Assembly: GCF_024721975.1 (NCBI RefSeq)
Contig: NZ_JANQBB010000002.1
Span: 620,001 to 684,000 of the forward strand
Direction of reading: 5' to 3'
Source of the DNA: Paenibacillus endoradicis
GTDB taxonomy: Bacteria > Bacillota > Bacilli > Paenibacillales > Paenibacillaceae
DNA length: 64,000 nucleotides
Each line of letters starts with the position of its first letter. Within the stretch, counting starts at the first letter, position 1. Below, piece after piece: positions 42,214-52,287 of this stretch. A program made the translations under genes and the position numbers. The notes under the pieces are model-generated. The model did not search any database. It worked only from the letters and a program-made list of their open reading frames with translations, and had not been told where the DNA came from.

Positions 42214-42247
42214 TTGACACGCTTTAGTTTAGTAACTATACTATATT
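42214..42247 (+). promoter_or_regulatory. MarR gene promoter with overlapping operator; leaderless start
   Basis: A consensus TTGACA (42214-42219) and TATACT (42237-42242) are separated by 17 bases. The ATG of the MarR gene begins seven bases after the -10, at the expected transcription start, so the mRNA should be leaderless; no ribosome binding site is present. TAGTTTAGTAACTATACTAT (42225-42244) overlaps the -10 and is repeated upstream of the next gene, fitting an autoregulatory operator. Confidence 0.7.
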
Positions 42248-42248
42248 T

Positions 42249-42683
42249 ATGGACAATCAAACTCATACAGGAAGCTTATTACTAGGTAGATTATTTCTAC
42301 AGCTTCGACAATTAGAACGACAACCACGACTCTTTGGTAATATAGGGCCATTAACACCTAGTGAAATTCATACCATTGATGCCATTGGATTAGATGGAAA
42401 CTTACTAATGAATGAGCTTGCGGCACGACTGAAAATTACGAAAGGAGCAGTAACTCAGTTAGTTGCAAAATTAGAAAGTAAAATGCTCGTCAAACGTACT
42501 CCTCATCATTCTGACTCGAGAGCAACTGTCCTTTCACTTACGGAGGAAGGAAAAGAAGCCTATCGTGCACATGAAGAGGCGCATCTAAAGTTCTATCGTC
42601 AACTTCAAGAACAATTAAGTGAAGAAGAGATAAAGATCTTTGAAAAATGTATCGATACTTTATGTAATGTCATGAGAGACTAA
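42249..42683 (+). CDS. MarR family transcription regulator
   Basis: This encodes 144 residues. It has the MarR winged helix: LTPSEIHTIDAIGLDGNLLMNELAARLKIT (only landmarks compared), KGAVTQLVAKLESKMLV, the wing HHSDSRATVLSLTEEG and a C-terminal dimerisation helix. It has no ribosome binding site because the promoter -10 sits seven bases upstream of the ATG. The operator-like sequence in its promoter recurs 65 bases before the adjacent saccharopine-dehydrogenase-like gene, so it probably represses both. Ligand is unknown. Confidence 0.93.
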   Translation: MDNQTHTGSLLLGRLFLQLRQLERQPRLFGNIGPLTPSEIHTIDAIGLDGNLLMNELAARLKITKGAVTQLVAKLESKMLVKRTPHHSDSRATVLSLTEEGKEAYRAHEEAHLKFYRQLQEQLSEEEIKIFEKCIDTLCNVMRD

Positions 42684-42689
42684 TTTTTT

Positions 42690-42720
42690 TTGGATATTTA
42701 GTTTAGTTACTATACTATAT
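42690..42720 (+). promoter_or_regulatory. Second copy of MarR operator/promoter
   Basis: TAGTTTAGTTACTATACTAT at 42699-42718 differs by one base from the copy in the MarR promoter. It contains a TATACT -10 at 42711-42716; the -35 is weak. The downstream gene starts at 42749. Confidence 0.65.
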
Positions 42721-42748
42721 TTTCAATATAATGTAAGTGAGGTCAACT

Positions 42749-43861
42749 ATGAAAAACAAAATTATAGTCGTTGGTGGTTATGGTCATGTGGGGCAAATCA
42801 TTTGTACCGAGTTGAGTAGGCTTCATCCAGGACTGGTATTTGCTGCCGGTAGAAGTATGGAACGCGCTCAACAGTTTTGTAGCACTACAAACGGTCGAGT
42901 TTTACCCTTACAACTGGATATAAGTAGCGAAGTGGATATCAGTCTTTGGGAAGATGTGCAGCTAGTTATTATGTGTTTAGATCAAACAGATCTAACATTT
43001 GTTCGCTCCTGTCTTGCTAAGGGAATACACTATGTTGATATTTCTGCCCAACATACCTTTCTATTAGATGTACAAACACTACAAACTACTGCTGATCAAG
43101 GTGGCGCTACAGCGGTAATAAGTGTTGGGCTTGCACCAGGTATGACTAATTTGATGGCTCATCACGCGTCACAACGATTGGATCACACTGATCAAATTGA
43201 TATCTCTATCATGCTAGGACTAGGCGATCATCATGGTAAGGTAGCAATCGAATGGACCGTTGATAATTTGGCTAGCACCTTTGTTACGAAGAAATGGGAC
43301 CAGAATACGCTCGTGTCAGGTTTTAGTGCGGATACAACGGTCGTATCTAGTTTTAGTGGACGTAAGAAGATTGACTTTGGTCATTCGTTAGGTCATAAAG
43401 ATGCCTATCGATTTAACTTCTCTGACCAGCATACCCTTACTCAAACACTTCATATTCCACAGGTGTCTACTCGTCTTTGTTTCGATTCTGCATTCGTGAC
43501 AAAGCTTATCGGTGGATTAAGAAAGCTAAATATATTGCGAGTATTACAATATACTCCACTTCGTAACATGACTGTGAAAATGTTTGAAAAAATGAAATTT
43601 GGAAGTGATCGATTTGCAGTTAAAATAGACGCGTTTGGCAAGAAAAACGATAAACATATGTTAGTCGAATGTTTCTTCGATGGCCGAATTGAAGCGGAAA
43701 TAACAGCTAAAGTAGCCTGCTCTATTGCTCACTCTCTCTATAGTAGATCGTTCCCAACAGGTGTATTTCATATCGAGCAGCTTTTCGATCTAGAAACGGT
43801 ATCATCAAGTATTGAACCATCTGTAAACATCGTAACGAAAACAAGTAAAATAGCTTTCTAA
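42749..43861 (+). CDS. Saccharopine dehydrogenase-like NAD(P)-binding protein
   Basis: This encodes 370 residues from the ATG at 42749 (MKNKIIVVGGYGHVG), with GTGAGG six bases upstream; a GTG at 42737 lies within that site. The Rossmann motif VVGGYGHVGQ is at the N-terminus. ADQGGATAVISVGLAPG and MTNLMAHHA follow, as in the saccharopine dehydrogenase NADP-binding family. The C-terminal region is specific to uncharacterised members, and a true lysine-pathway role is unlikely. Probably an oxidoreductase controlled by the adjacent MarR protein. Confidence 0.85.
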   Translation: MKNKIIVVGGYGHVGQIICTELSRLHPGLVFAAGRSMERAQQFCSTTNGRVLPLQLDISSEVDISLWEDVQLVIMCLDQTDLTFVRSCLAKGIHYVDISAQHTFLLDVQTLQTTADQGGATAVISVGLAPGMTNLMAHHASQRLDHTDQIDISIMLGLGDHHGKVAIEWTVDNLASTFVTKKWDQNTLVSGFSADTTVVSSFSGRKKIDFGHSLGHKDAYRFNFSDQHTLTQTLHIPQVSTRLCFDSAFVTKLIGGLRKLNILRVLQYTPLRNMTVKMFEKMKFGSDRFAVKIDAFGKKNDKHMLVECFFDGRIEAEITAKVACSIAHSLYSRSFPTGVFHIEQLFDLETVSSSIEPSVNIVTKTSKIAF

Positions 43862-43919
43862 CATATATCAGAAAATTCAATGAATTTAGTGCTAACGCTT
43901 TACTGACGTACTATTCGAA

Positions 43920-43973
43920 AAAAAGCTGACTCATAAGGGCAATTGATCTTGCCCAAAGTGAGTCAGCTTTTTC
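43920..43973. terminator. Bidirectional terminator
   Basis: AAAAGCTGACTCA at 43921-43933 pairs with TGAGTCAGCTTTT at 43959-43971, with an inner GGGCAA/TTGCCC stem and T-runs outside on both strands. It lies between convergent genes. Confidence 0.8.
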
Positions 43974-44014
43974 ATATAAATGTACATAAAATGATTTATA
44001 AGTGCATCAATAGT

Positions 44015-44644
44015 TTAGATAAAACTCAAAATATCTTCCAATGGTAAACGAGACGATCCATATGCAGGTGCAGCACCTTTACCGATAGCGATTAGCACGA
44101 TTGGAACTACATTGCTAGGCAATTCAAATCTTTGAGAGAACTTCTCTTTGTCAAACCCGCCCATTGTTACAGTATCAAAACCTTTTTCTTTTGCAATTAA
44201 CATCAATTGCATAGAAATTAGTCCTGCATCAAAGTTTGCAATATTTTTTCTTACTTCGTCAGATACATTAGGGTACAAACGATTTGTACTAGCAATCATA
44301 GCATCTTTGCTCGCCTCTGGCATATGGCCTTCTGCTACATTTTGCGTATAAATTTGTTCAACCTTTTTATACATTTCTATATCGCCTAAAACCGCGATTA
44401 CAGCAGAAGATGTCTCTACTTGCTCTTGATTATTAGCGATTGCTCTTAATTCTTTCTTCACTTCTTGGTCTTGAATAACAAGAAATCTCCAAGCTTGAAG
44501 ATTACTTGATGATGGTGCTGTTGTAGCCTCTTTAATAATTCCTTCTATTTCTTCTTTGGAAATTGTAAAAGCAGGGTCATATACCCGAACAGATTTTCTT
44601 GCTTCCATTACTGAATATAAATCGGATTTTGTTGTAGTATTCAT
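44015..44644 (-). CDS. Nitroreductase family FMN-dependent oxidoreductase
   Basis: This encodes 209 residues with AGAGGAG upstream. Family motifs: MEARKSVRVYDPAFT (FMN-phosphate binding), TTAPSSSNLQAWRFLVIQD and the C-terminal VTMGGFDKEKF. Members reduce quinones or nitro compounds with NAD(P)H using FMN. It is divergent from an HxlR regulator, a recurrent pairing where the regulator responds to electrophiles and controls the reductase. Confidence 0.94.
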   Translation of the reverse strand: MNTTTKSDLYSVMEARKSVRVYDPAFTISKEEIEGIIKEATTAPSSSNLQAWRFLVIQDQEVKKELRAIANNQEQVETSSAVIAVLGDIEMYKKVEQIYTQNVAEGHMPEASKDAMIASTNRLYPNVSDEVRKNIANFDAGLISMQLMLIAKEKGFDTVTMGGFDKEKFSQRFELPSNVVPIVLIAIGKGAAPAYGSSRLPLEDILSFI

Positions 44645-44816
44645 AAAGTATTCTCCTCTTTTTACTTACTATTAGTAAGTTTATAATAGAAACTTACCAT
44701 AAGTAAGTTTATCAGTCAATATGAAAGTAATTCCTTTGCTCCATTTAACGATTCTAAATGTTCCATAGACAGATTTGTGTTAAACTAAATAAAAGTAATG
44801 TTCGGGGAGGTCTCTA

Positions 44817-45164
44817 ATGAAACAGTCTGATTGTCAACATACATGTAGTGATTTTCATAGTGCTATTGAATTTCTTGGTAGGCGCTGGATGGGTATGATT
44901 CTATACACATTAATGTCTGGTCCCAAACGTTATAATGAAATTCATTCAAGTATTGATGGAATATCAGATCGACTATTAACCGAGCGACTCAATGAATTAG
45001 TTAATGCTGCTTTAATAAATAAAAACTTAATTGACTGCTCTAATAAAAAAGTTGAATATGAGTTAACTGCTAGTGGACATGCTTTAAAAGATGTTATTGT
45101 TTCGATACACAGATGGGTCGAGGTTTGTGAGTTAGAACATAAATCGAAAGAAGCATCTTCTTAA
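44817..45164 (+). CDS. HxlR family transcription regulator
   Basis: This encodes 115 residues with GGGGAGG six bases before the ATG. It has the family start CQHTCSDFHSAIEFLGRRWMG, then SGPKRYNEIHSSIDGISDRL, LLTERLNELVNAALI and a wing before ELTASGHALKDVI. Cys residues near the N-terminus (CQHTC) could be redox-sensing, as in other HxlR-type regulators. It probably controls the divergent nitroreductase gene. An intergenic region of ~170 bases holds both promoters. Confidence 0.93.
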   Translation: MKQSDCQHTCSDFHSAIEFLGRRWMGMILYTLMSGPKRYNEIHSSIDGISDRLLTERLNELVNAALINKNLIDCSNKKVEYELTASGHALKDVIVSIHRWVEVCELEHKSKEASS

Positions 45165-45273
45165 CTCTAAAACATAAGAAACTCTTACAGATAAATAATG
45201 TGTGTTTTTCATTACCAACTGCATACATCATACTAATCCAGTAACGAGCAAACCACTTCGCTATTACTCACTT

Positions 45274-45307
45274 AACCACCTTATACCACGCCCGGTATAA
45301 GGTGGTT
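45274..45307 (+). terminator. HxlR gene terminator
   Basis: AACCACCTTATACC (45274-45287) pairs exactly with GGTATAAGGTGGTT (45294-45307), followed by ATTTTATTTT. Confidence 0.85.
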
Positions 45308-45545
45308 ATTTTATTTTGTGTACTCTGTCCTGCAATTAGTATTTCTTTATCATGCTTAAATCATTAGTGTTTTCTTTGGAAACATCTAGTGAACAAAGCA
45401 CTCATCGTAATTAGTGACCATCACTTTTGCTGATTCAGCGCCTCCACTCCATTTCATATAAATAAAGGGGAGTATACCCTTTCATTCGACACTTACACTC
45501 CACTTTGGTGGAATATAGGGGTATTTACATTTAAAATGAAAAAGA

Positions 45546-45582
45546 CTGTAAGTAAACTAGATACGATCTAGTTTACTTACAG
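45546..45582 (-). terminator. Terminator of zwf-tkt-tal operon
   Basis: GTAAGTAAACTAGAT (45548-45562) pairs exactly with ATCTAGTTTACTTAC (45566-45580), with a 3-base loop and CTG/CAG extending the base. It is followed by TCTTTTTC on the minus strand. Confidence 0.85.
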
Positions 45583-45621
45583 CCCGAGTATCAGTAATAA
45601 TTTTCGTGCATTGTTATCCTA

Positions 45622-46287
45622 TTACTTTACTGTGTTTTTCCAGTCAGCTGCAAACTTTTCCATCCCTTGATCTGTAAGGGGATGTTTGGAGATTTGCTCA
45701 ATTACATTGAAAGGTACAGTAGCGATATGAGCACCAGCCATAGCAACGCGAGTAACATGGTCTGGGTGACGTACAGATGCAGCAATGATTTGTGAATCTA
45801 AGTTGTGAATGCGGAACAATTCAGCAACTTTCACGATCAATTGAACGCCATCTTCTGAAATATCATCCAAACGACCTAAGAACGGTGATACATAAGTAGC
45901 TCCAGCACGTGCAGCCAATAATGCTTGGTTCACTGTGAAGATTAGAGTAACGTTTGTTTTAACACCTTTCTGAGTCAAGTAACGGCAAGCCTCTAGACCA
46001 GCAAGTGTCATCGGAAGTTTGATCGTTACATTTGGATCGTTATTGTTAATTTTGATTAGTTCGTTTGCTTGTTCAATCATTTCTTCAGCTGTAACAGCAT
46101 CAGGAGTAACTTCAGCAGAAACAGATTCAACATCAGGTACTGCTTGTAAAATCTCTTCGATACGATCTTCGAATTTGACGCCTTCTTTGGCAACTAGCGA
46201 TGGATTCGTAGTTACTCCAGAAATAATACCGATTTTATGCGCTTTTTTGATGTCTACCACATTAGCTGTATCAATGAAAAATTTCAT
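45622..46287 (-). CDS. tal: Transaldolase (TalC/fructose-6-phosphate aldolase-like)
   Basis: This encodes 221 residues, the short TalC-type class. [49 protein letters not shown] (Schiff-base Lys in IKLP), [20 protein letters not shown] and [10 protein letters not shown] are all family motifs. It transfers a dihydroxyacetone unit between sugar phosphates in the non-oxidative pentose phosphate pathway. It is the third gene after zwf and tkt; GGGGGT lies 9 bases before the ATG. Confidence 0.96.
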   Translation of the reverse strand: MKFFIDTANVVDIKKAHKIGIISGVTTNPSLVAKEGVKFEDRIEEILQAVPDVESVSAEVTPDAVTAEEMIEQANELIKINNNDPNVTIKLPMTLAGLEACRYLTQKGVKTNVTLIFTVNQALLAARAGATYVSPFLGRLDDISEDGVQLIVKVAELFRIHNLDSQIIAASVRHPDHVTRVAMAGAHIATVPFNVIEQISKHPLTDQGMEKFAADWKNTVK

Positions 46288-46312
46288 AATAAATTACCCC
46301 CAATGATTTTTA

Positions 46313-48307
46313 TTATTTATTCAATAATTGCTTAGCTACAGAAACGACATTGCTTGCCCGGAATCCGAAATATTCCATAACTTCTGTACCAGGACCTGAA
46401 GCTCCGTAAGTATCGATGGAGATAATACTACCATTAGCTCCTGTATAACGCTCCCAGCCTAGAGAAATACCAGCTTCAATAGCTACACGATTCGTTACAG
46501 CAGCAGGCAGAATTGATTCTTTATATGCATCAGATTGAGCATTGAATAACTCTCTGCTTGGCATTGCCACGACACGAACAGATACATTCTCATTTTCTAA
46601 TTCTGACTTAGCACTTACTGCAAGTGAAACTTCAGAACCTGTAGCAATTAGAATAACATCAGGCGTTGCATTCGTTTCAGCTAGAACGTAAGCACCTTTA
46701 GCTACTTCAGTAATATTTGCTTTAGTTTCTTCGTACACCGGTAGATTTTGACGACTAAGAATTAGAGCAACTGGACCATCTTGTTGTTGTAATGCATATG
46801 CCCAAGCACTCGCTGTTTCGTTCGCATCCGAAGGACGAATTACAGTTAGTCCTGGAATAGTACGAAGTGCTGCTAATTGCTCGATTGGTTCATGTGTAGG
46901 ACCATCTTCACCTACTGCAATAGAGTCATGTGTAAATACATAAGTTACAGGTAATTTTTGTAGTGCTGCCAAACGAATCGCTGGACGAAGATAGTCACTG
47001 AATACGAAGAACGTACTTACGAACGGCTTCACTCCGCCATGTAATGCCATACCGTTACCTGCTGCGCCCATCGCATGTTCACGAACACCAAAGTACACAT
47101 TACGGCCAACATATGAATCAACTGCGAAGATTGGCTCTCCATTAATATCAGTCATTGTAGAACCAGATAGATCGGCGCTACCACCAAAGATAGAAGGTAC
47201 TGATTTGATGAAGTGATTAATCGCTTGGCCACTTGCAATACGTGTTGAAATTGCTTTAGATGAATCAAAAGTAAGGATGTCAGAAGCATCAATAACTACT
47301 TTGCCATCAATCACTTGAGCAAGTTCTTGACCTAGCTCAGGATATTGTGCAGAGTACGTTGCAACCAGTTCATTCCATTGCTGCTCTTTAACAGCACCTT
47401 GTTGTTTCAATTGTTCGAAGTGAGCTTTAACTTCTGCTGGTACTGTGAACTCATCATGTTCCCAACCATATACAGCTTTCGTAGCGATTGCTTCTTCTTT
47501 ACCTAGTGGATTACCATGAGCTTTGTTCGTACCTTGAACTTTTTTACTACCGTAACCAATAATAGTACGAATTTCGATAATTGTTGGTTGAGTCGTATTA
47601 GCTTTCGCTTCTTCAATGGCCTTTGTAATTGCAGCAACGTCGTTACCATCTTCAACTCTCAAATATTGCCACTGAGCAGATTCTGCTCTCTTTTGCATGT
47701 TTTCGCCGAAAGACAGACTTAGGTCTCCATCAAGAGAAATATCATTTGAATCGTATAATACGACTAATTTATCAAGTTTCATATGACCTGCCATTGACAT
47801 TGCTTCATAAGAAACACCTTCCATTAAGCAACCATCACCAACAAGTGCGTAAGTGTAATGATCAACTACTGGGAATTGTTCTTGGTTGAATTTAGCAGCT
47901 AAGTGAGCTTCAGCCATTGCCATACCAACTGCCATAGCGATACCTTGACCAAGTGGACCAGTTGTAGCATCAACGCCATCTGTATGACCGAATTCTGGAT
48001 GTCCAGGAGTTTTACTGTTCATTTTACGGAATTGTTTCAAATCGTCGATAGATACTTTATAACCTGCTACATGTAATAAGCTATATAGTAGCGCAGATCC
48101 GTGACCCGCAGAAAGCACGAAGCGATCACGGTTGAACCAATTTGAATGACCAGGATTATAATTCATTTGATTTGCCCATAGCGCGTATGCCATTGGAGCA
48201 GCTCCCATTGGAAGACCTGGGTGACCTGAATTTGCAGCGTTAATTGCATCAATAGATAAAGTACGAATCGTGTCGATAGATAATTGATCAATGTTTTGAA
48301 TAGACAT
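46313..48307 (-). CDS. tkt: Transketolase
   Basis: This encodes 664 residues from the ATG at 48307 ([13 protein letters not shown]), which has AGAAGGAGA six bases upstream; the frame extends to 48352. Thiamine-diphosphate enzyme motifs: [20 protein letters not shown] near the start, [18 protein letters not shown], the second-domain [17 protein letters not shown] and [18 protein letters not shown]. It interconverts pentose, heptose and hexose phosphates. The start overlaps the 3' end of zwf by 20 bases, indicating coupled translation. Full length, no anomalies. Confidence 0.97.
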   Translation of the reverse strand: MSIQNIDQLSIDTIRTLSIDAINAANSGHPGLPMGAAPMAYALWANQMNYNPGHSNWFNRDRFVLSAGHGSALLYSLLHVAGYKVSIDDLKQFRKMNSKTPGHPEFGHTDGVDATTGPLGQGIAMAVGMAMAEAHLAAKFNQEQFPVVDHYTYALVGDGCLMEGVSYEAMSMAGHMKLDKLVVLYDSNDISLDGDLSLSFGENMQKRAESAQWQYLRVEDGNDVAAITKAIEEAKANTTQPTIIEIRTIIGYGSKKVQGTNKAHGNPLGKEEAIATKAVYGWEHDEFTVPAEVKAHFEQLKQQGAVKEQQWNELVATYSAQYPELGQELAQVIDGKVVIDASDILTFDSSKAISTRIASGQAINHFIKSVPSIFGGSADLSGSTMTDINGEPIFAVDSYVGRNVYFGVREHAMGAAGNGMALHGGVKPFVSTFFVFSDYLRPAIRLAALQKLPVTYVFTHDSIAVGEDGPTHEPIEQLAALRTIPGLTVIRPSDANETASAWAYALQQQDGPVALILSRQNLPVYEETKANITEVAKGAYVLAETNATPDVILIATGSEVSLAVSAKSELENENVSVRVVAMPSRELFNAQSDAYKESILPAAVTNRVAIEAGISLGWERYTGANGSIISIDTYGASGPGTEVMEYFGFRASNVVSVAKQLLNK

Positions 48308-49811
48308 ATTGTTCTCCTTCTGTTGCTTGTATTTTTTGATCAGCTTTGGCATCTAACCACCAGTGATTACCGTCTCTAGCTAATAGCTCATCGGATTCGG
48401 TTGGACCATTAGAACCTGCTGAATAATAATGAAGTGGGACAAGATTTTCTTCAAATGCGTTTAGAATTGGTTGAACCCATTTCCAAGACAATTCAACTTC
48501 ATCCCAATGAGCAAAGAATGTAGCATCACCATGGAAAGCATCATGAATGAGATTCTCATAAGCTTCCGGAACATCATCACTGCTCGAATGGAAATCTATA
48601 TTAATAGGTATGAATTGTTCTTTATTTTGCGGATCTCTTGAATTTAGTTGGAATGTAATTCCTTCATTCGGACTAATTTCAAAGATTAACAGATTGGCAA
48701 CTTGGTTATTTTCAGTTGTTGTAGTACTCTGTTGCAATGCTTCTTTGAACTCAATGATAATACGTGTGAATTTTTCGTTCATACGTTTTCCTGTTCTAAT
48801 ATAGAAAGGAACGCCACGCCAGAATGAATCATCAATCTCTAATCTTGCAGCTACGAACGTATCATTCATTGATGTAGCCGGGATGCCAGCTTCAGAGGTG
48901 TAGCCAACTACTGATGAACCTGCGATCGAACCTGCTGAATATTGACCACGGATAACATTAGATTTTACATTCTCTTTGTACAATGGCTCTAGAGATTCCA
49001 TAATCGTCTTCTTCTTAAAGCGCACAACTTCTGAAGTACTGTTCTGCGGCAGATGTAGCGTTAACATCATTAATATTTGAAGCATATGGTTCTGGAACAT
49101 ATCTCTTATCGCACCAACATGGTCATAATAACCAGCACGCTCTTCTACGCCAACGGTTTCGCTAGCAGTAATCTGAACGTTAGAGATATAACGATTGGAC
49201 CATAACGCTTGAAGTACCGGATTCGTTTGTTGCAAGATTTCAAGTTTTTGAATCATCGGCTTGCCAAGATAATGATCAATACGATAAATTTCATTTTCTT
49301 CAAATGAATCACTAAGTTGCTGGTTCAAATGTTGAGCAGATTGCAAATCATGTCCAAATGGTTTTTCGATTAACAGACGTTTCCAACCTTTTGTTGCACC
49401 AAGTCCACTTTCTTTAATGTTGGCAGCAATCGGTTCGAAAAACTCAGGTCCAACAGAAAGATAGAACATACGGTTAGGAGACGTTCCCATGCTAGTTTCT
49501 TGCTCTTCAATAAGGTGCAGTAGTTTTTTATAGTCTTCTGTGTGACCAATATCTAACGAGCAATAGCGGAATGCTTGTAGAAATTTGTTCATGACAACAT
49601 CGTCATTCGCTTCACGTCTAGAAAAATCACGGATTGATTTCTCTACACTTGCTTGAAATACTTCATCAGAAAATTCTCTTCGCCCAAGTCCTACAACAGC
49701 GAAAGATTCCGGTAATTTTTGATCGATATATAAATTATATAAGGCAGGGTAGATTTTTCTTTTCGCTAAATCGCCTGTTGCTCCAAACAATACAAACGTT
49801 GTTGCTTCCAT
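48288..49811 (-). CDS. zwf: Glucose-6-phosphate 1-dehydrogenase
   Basis: This encodes 507 residues starting at the ATG at 49811 ([19 protein letters not shown]), with AAGGAA eight bases upstream; two ATGs further upstream are badly spaced. The NADP motif [10 protein letters not shown], the substrate motif [14 protein letters not shown] and the C-terminal [16 protein letters not shown] identify it. It catalyses the first oxidative step of the pentose phosphate pathway and generates NADPH. It is first in a zwf-tkt-tal operon, unusual in pairing zwf directly with the non-oxidative enzymes. A LysR regulator is divergent. Confidence 0.97.
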   Translation of the reverse strand: MEATTFVLFGATGDLAKRKIYPALYNLYIDQKLPESFAVVGLGRREFSDEVFQASVEKSIRDFSRREANDDVVMNKFLQAFRYCSLDIGHTEDYKKLLHLIEEQETSMGTSPNRMFYLSVGPEFFEPIAANIKESGLGATKGWKRLLIEKPFGHDLQSAQHLNQQLSDSFEENEIYRIDHYLGKPMIQKLEILQQTNPVLQALWSNRYISNVQITASETVGVEERAGYYDHVGAIRDMFQNHMLQILMMLTLHLPQNSTSEVVRFKKKTIMESLEPLYKENVKSNVIRGQYSAGSIAGSSVVGYTSEAGIPATSMNDTFVAARLEIDDSFWRGVPFYIRTGKRMNEKFTRIIIEFKEALQQSTTTTENNQVANLLIFEISPNEGITFQLNSRDPQNKEQFIPINIDFHSSSDDVPEAYENLIHDAFHGDATFFAHWDEVELSWKWVQPILNAFEENLVPLHYYSAGSNGPTESDELLARDGNHWWLDAKADQKIQATEGEQYVYSKH

Positions 49812-49936
49812 TATCATCTTTCCTTCCAAACGTTATATATTAGGTGCAGTTTCTACTGGCTTCACTTCATTACTTCTACTATAATACTAATAACACCTAT
49901 ACAAGTAATTAATATATTTGACAGGAGCTATAGACC

Positions 49937-50818
49937 ATGTCTATGACCAATTATGAGCTATATAAAGTTTTCTATTGGGCCGCAAAAACAGGCAGCTTAA
50001 CTAAGGCTGCAAAATCGCTATATATTACTCAACCTAGTGTTAGTCACGCGATTAAACAACTTGAGGATAGTTTTGGAATGACCTTGTTCTATAGAAATTC
50101 CAAAGGTGTTGCTTTGACACAAGAAGGCACCATACTCTTCTCCTATATCGAAAAATCTCAAATTCTAATTACATTAGCAGAAGAAAAATTAGCTGCTCTT
50201 AAAAATTTGGAAAGTGGAGAGTTACGGATTGGTGGAAGTGATTCATTGTTCAAGCATTATTTGTTGCAATACTTAGAACAATTTCATACAAATTATCCAG
50301 CTGTTAAGCTCCAACTGATTCATGGGACGACACCAGAAATAATTTCATTTCTGAAAGAAGGTAAAATCGACTTAGGTGTTGTTAGGATGCCGATCGTCGA
50401 TCCGCAATTGGAGTTAAAGGAAGGTATTCAACTACAAGATTGCTTTGTTGCGGGGGCTCATTATGCAGAGCTTAAAGATGTCGTATTGTCACTAGATAAA
50501 CTCATCCAATATCCGCTCATCTTGTTCTCACGAAATAGTCGAGCACGTATGGCAATTACCGAATTAATGCAAGGGTACGGTTACGAGCTCAAACCAGCCA
50601 TAGAAGTTGGAAGTGTAGACTTGTTGATTGAGTTTGCACGTAAAGGTCTTGGAATCTCATATGTGACGAGAGAATTTGTTTCTAAAGAACTAGATGATGG
50701 ATCACTCTTTGAAATCAAATTAGATGTGCAGCTCCCTCCGTCTCAAGTAGGTTTAATGATTATGCGTAATATGCCACTTTCAAGTGCAGCAAGTAGTTTT
50801 ATTGAGCATATTAAATAA
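49937..50818 (+). CDS. LysR family transcription regulator
   Basis: This encodes 293 residues. The winged helix is at residues ~5-62 (GSLTKAAKSLYITQPSVSHA, IKQLEDSFGMTLFYRN). The substrate-binding domain from ~90 includes LRIGGSDSLFKHYLLQYLEQ and GKIDLGVVRMP. It is divergent from zwf with ~125 bases between the starts, the classic layout for a LysR regulator of the neighbouring operon, though no operator was verified. GGAGC lies 9 bases before the ATG. Confidence 0.93.
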   Translation: MSMTNYELYKVFYWAAKTGSLTKAAKSLYITQPSVSHAIKQLEDSFGMTLFYRNSKGVALTQEGTILFSYIEKSQILITLAEEKLAALKNLESGELRIGGSDSLFKHYLLQYLEQFHTNYPAVKLQLIHGTTPEIISFLKEGKIDLGVVRMPIVDPQLELKEGIQLQDCFVAGAHYAELKDVVLSLDKLIQYPLILFSRNSRARMAITELMQGYGYELKPAIEVGSVDLLIEFARKGLGISYVTREFVSKELDDGSLFEIKLDVQLPPSQVGLMIMRNMPLSSAASSFIEHIK

Positions 50819-50852
50819 AATGAAATTTGAGTGTTTCACCATTAAAAATAAT

Positions 50853-50930
50853 AAACCCTCCAATTGAAGTGCATCATACCATTAGACATAGGTCTAACGA
50901 TTGGATCTACACTTCATTATTGGAGGGTTT
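50853..50930. terminator. Long hairpin between convergent genes
   Basis: AAACCCTCCAATTGAAGTG (50853-50871) pairs with CACTTCATTATTGGAGGGTTT (50910-50930, two extra bases). The ~38-base loop has a smaller inner stem TTAGACATAGGTCTAA. T-runs outside suggest bidirectional termination. Confidence 0.7.
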
Positions 50931-50948
50931 TGTTTGAATCTACTCAAC

Positions 50949-51980
50949 CTACAGCGGTAACGTCAGACTCATTAATACTACTTTATTATCTTCAAAATAA
51001 AGATGGAATTTCAAATAGTCTCCGATCTTATAGCTCCACTGAGAGTCATTTTCCAGATTCGATTTGCCTAGTGTTGTCAGTACTTCATCTTTCGTTAACC
51101 CAATCTTAATGCCATCCTTAGTTGCTACGCTATCTGATATAAATATAACTTCACGCTCAGATACTACCGCTATATCTTCGTAATATTTAATACTAGAAAC
51201 TTTTCCTGATCCATTATCATAATAGTTAACTATATTCATTTCTTTAGAATCGTTCGATAAGTGCTCCTTCCATGTATGAAAATCCATGTCATCAATTACT
51301 AATTGTTCGTAATCATATTGAAAACTTTCATTTACTGTAGATATACTTTCAGCAGCCTCTTTCGAGGCATTAGAGTAAATTCGATCAATATTAGCTATTT
51401 CTGATTCTTGCTTATATTGTCCGTACATCATTTTCGCCACTTCATCAGTGGCATAATACAACGTGTCTCCTAGTTGGAACGTATTTTTGTTAATATCGTA
51501 CGGGATGGCAACTATATTGTCGGTGCTATTAATATGGATCATCATATTATCATCTGCTATTGTTTGATCCTCTGCCTTGGCTACCGTTAGATCTAGCCAA
51601 TACAAACTTTGTAATATGACATACTCTCTATTTTCAGGTACAGTGTACGGTTCGTTACTTCCATACTGTACAGTGATTGACTCAACTTTTTCAGAATCAT
51701 ATGATGGATCGTCTTGTAATGAACCTGTTAAATATTGTGGTTCAACTTCCTCAGATACCGAAAATTCGTCGTTGATGACTGTGTCAATATGCTCGTCACC
51801 ACTTTTGGGTTTATTCGTGGTAGGAACTATCACTTCAAGGTCAGCACGTTCTACTTTGTCCTTATCGTTTTGCATAACTATCCAAAAGATACAACCAATT
51901 AAAATAATCGAAAGTGCAAAGATCCACCAAAACTTATTACTTTTAAATACTTGCACACTATCCCCCCTAAAAATTTTCAT
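50949..51980 (-). CDS. Membrane-anchored extracellular protein of unknown function
   Basis: This encodes about 343 residues. A basic N-terminus is followed by one membrane helix (~18-36, FALSIILIGCIFWIVM), so the rest should lie outside the cell. The exposed part is acidic with a linker (PTTNKPKSGDEH), then a segment YAKM-like around EVAKMMYGQYKQES, and a C-terminal domain VATKDGIKIGLTKDEVLTTLG with FHLYFEDNKVVLMSLTL, resembling small beta-rich stress or lipoprotein-type modules. Two starts are possible: ATG at 51980 (GGGAAG nearby) or GTG at 51956 (AGGGGGG nearby). No family is recognised. Confidence 0.75.
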   Translation of the reverse strand: MKIFRGDSVQVFKSNKFWWIFALSIILIGCIFWIVMQNDKDKVERADLEVIVPTTNKPKSGDEHIDTVINDEFSVSEEVEPQYLTGSLQDDPSYDSEKVESITVQYGSNEPYTVPENREYVILQSLYWLDLTVAKAEDQTIADDNMMIHINSTDNIVAIPYDINKNTFQLGDTLYYATDEVAKMMYGQYKQESEIANIDRIYSNASKEAAESISTVNESFQYDYEQLVIDDMDFHTWKEHLSNDSKEMNIVNYYDNGSGKVSSIKYYEDIAVVSEREVIFISDSVATKDGIKIGLTKDEVLTTLGKSNLENDSQWSYKIGDYLKFHLYFEDNKVVLMSLTLPL

Positions 51981-52287
51981 TCATCTTCCCAAGTAACTTC
52001 GCGGTAATAAGAAGTAGTTTTAACAGACTTTTTTTACAGTACATAGGATTGACGTTTCAGATATAATTTTTGTTCCATAAATTTCATTTAACCTTAAAAT
52101 TTGTTTGTTTTTTGATATGCTAGATAGACGCTAAGGGGACATATCGATATTCCAATAACCGTTGTCTACTATTGATATGTCCTCTCCGCTACTGTGAAGT
52201 TAAGTCAAATAGAATATGTATTGTATGTTCGTTCAATCTAATGCACAATTATATGTAAATAATAGTTATAGAAAAGAGGAGTAATCG
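51981..52287. other. Intergenic gap with long hairpin
   Basis: This 307-base gap lies between divergent genes. The notable feature is an imperfect stem GGACATATCGATA (52137-52149) with TATTGATATGTCC (52170-52182), extended outward by partly complementary CTAAGG/CTCTCCG. There is no T-run. It may be a leader structure or operator of the SMP-30 gene. Confidence 0.5.

Larger units (their letters stand above)
45165..45621. other. Intergenic gap with two terminators
   Basis: This 457-base region between convergent genes holds the HxlR terminator (45274-45307) and the tal terminator (45546-45582). The middle (45310-45540) shows no gene or repeat that I can recognise. Confidence 0.6.
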
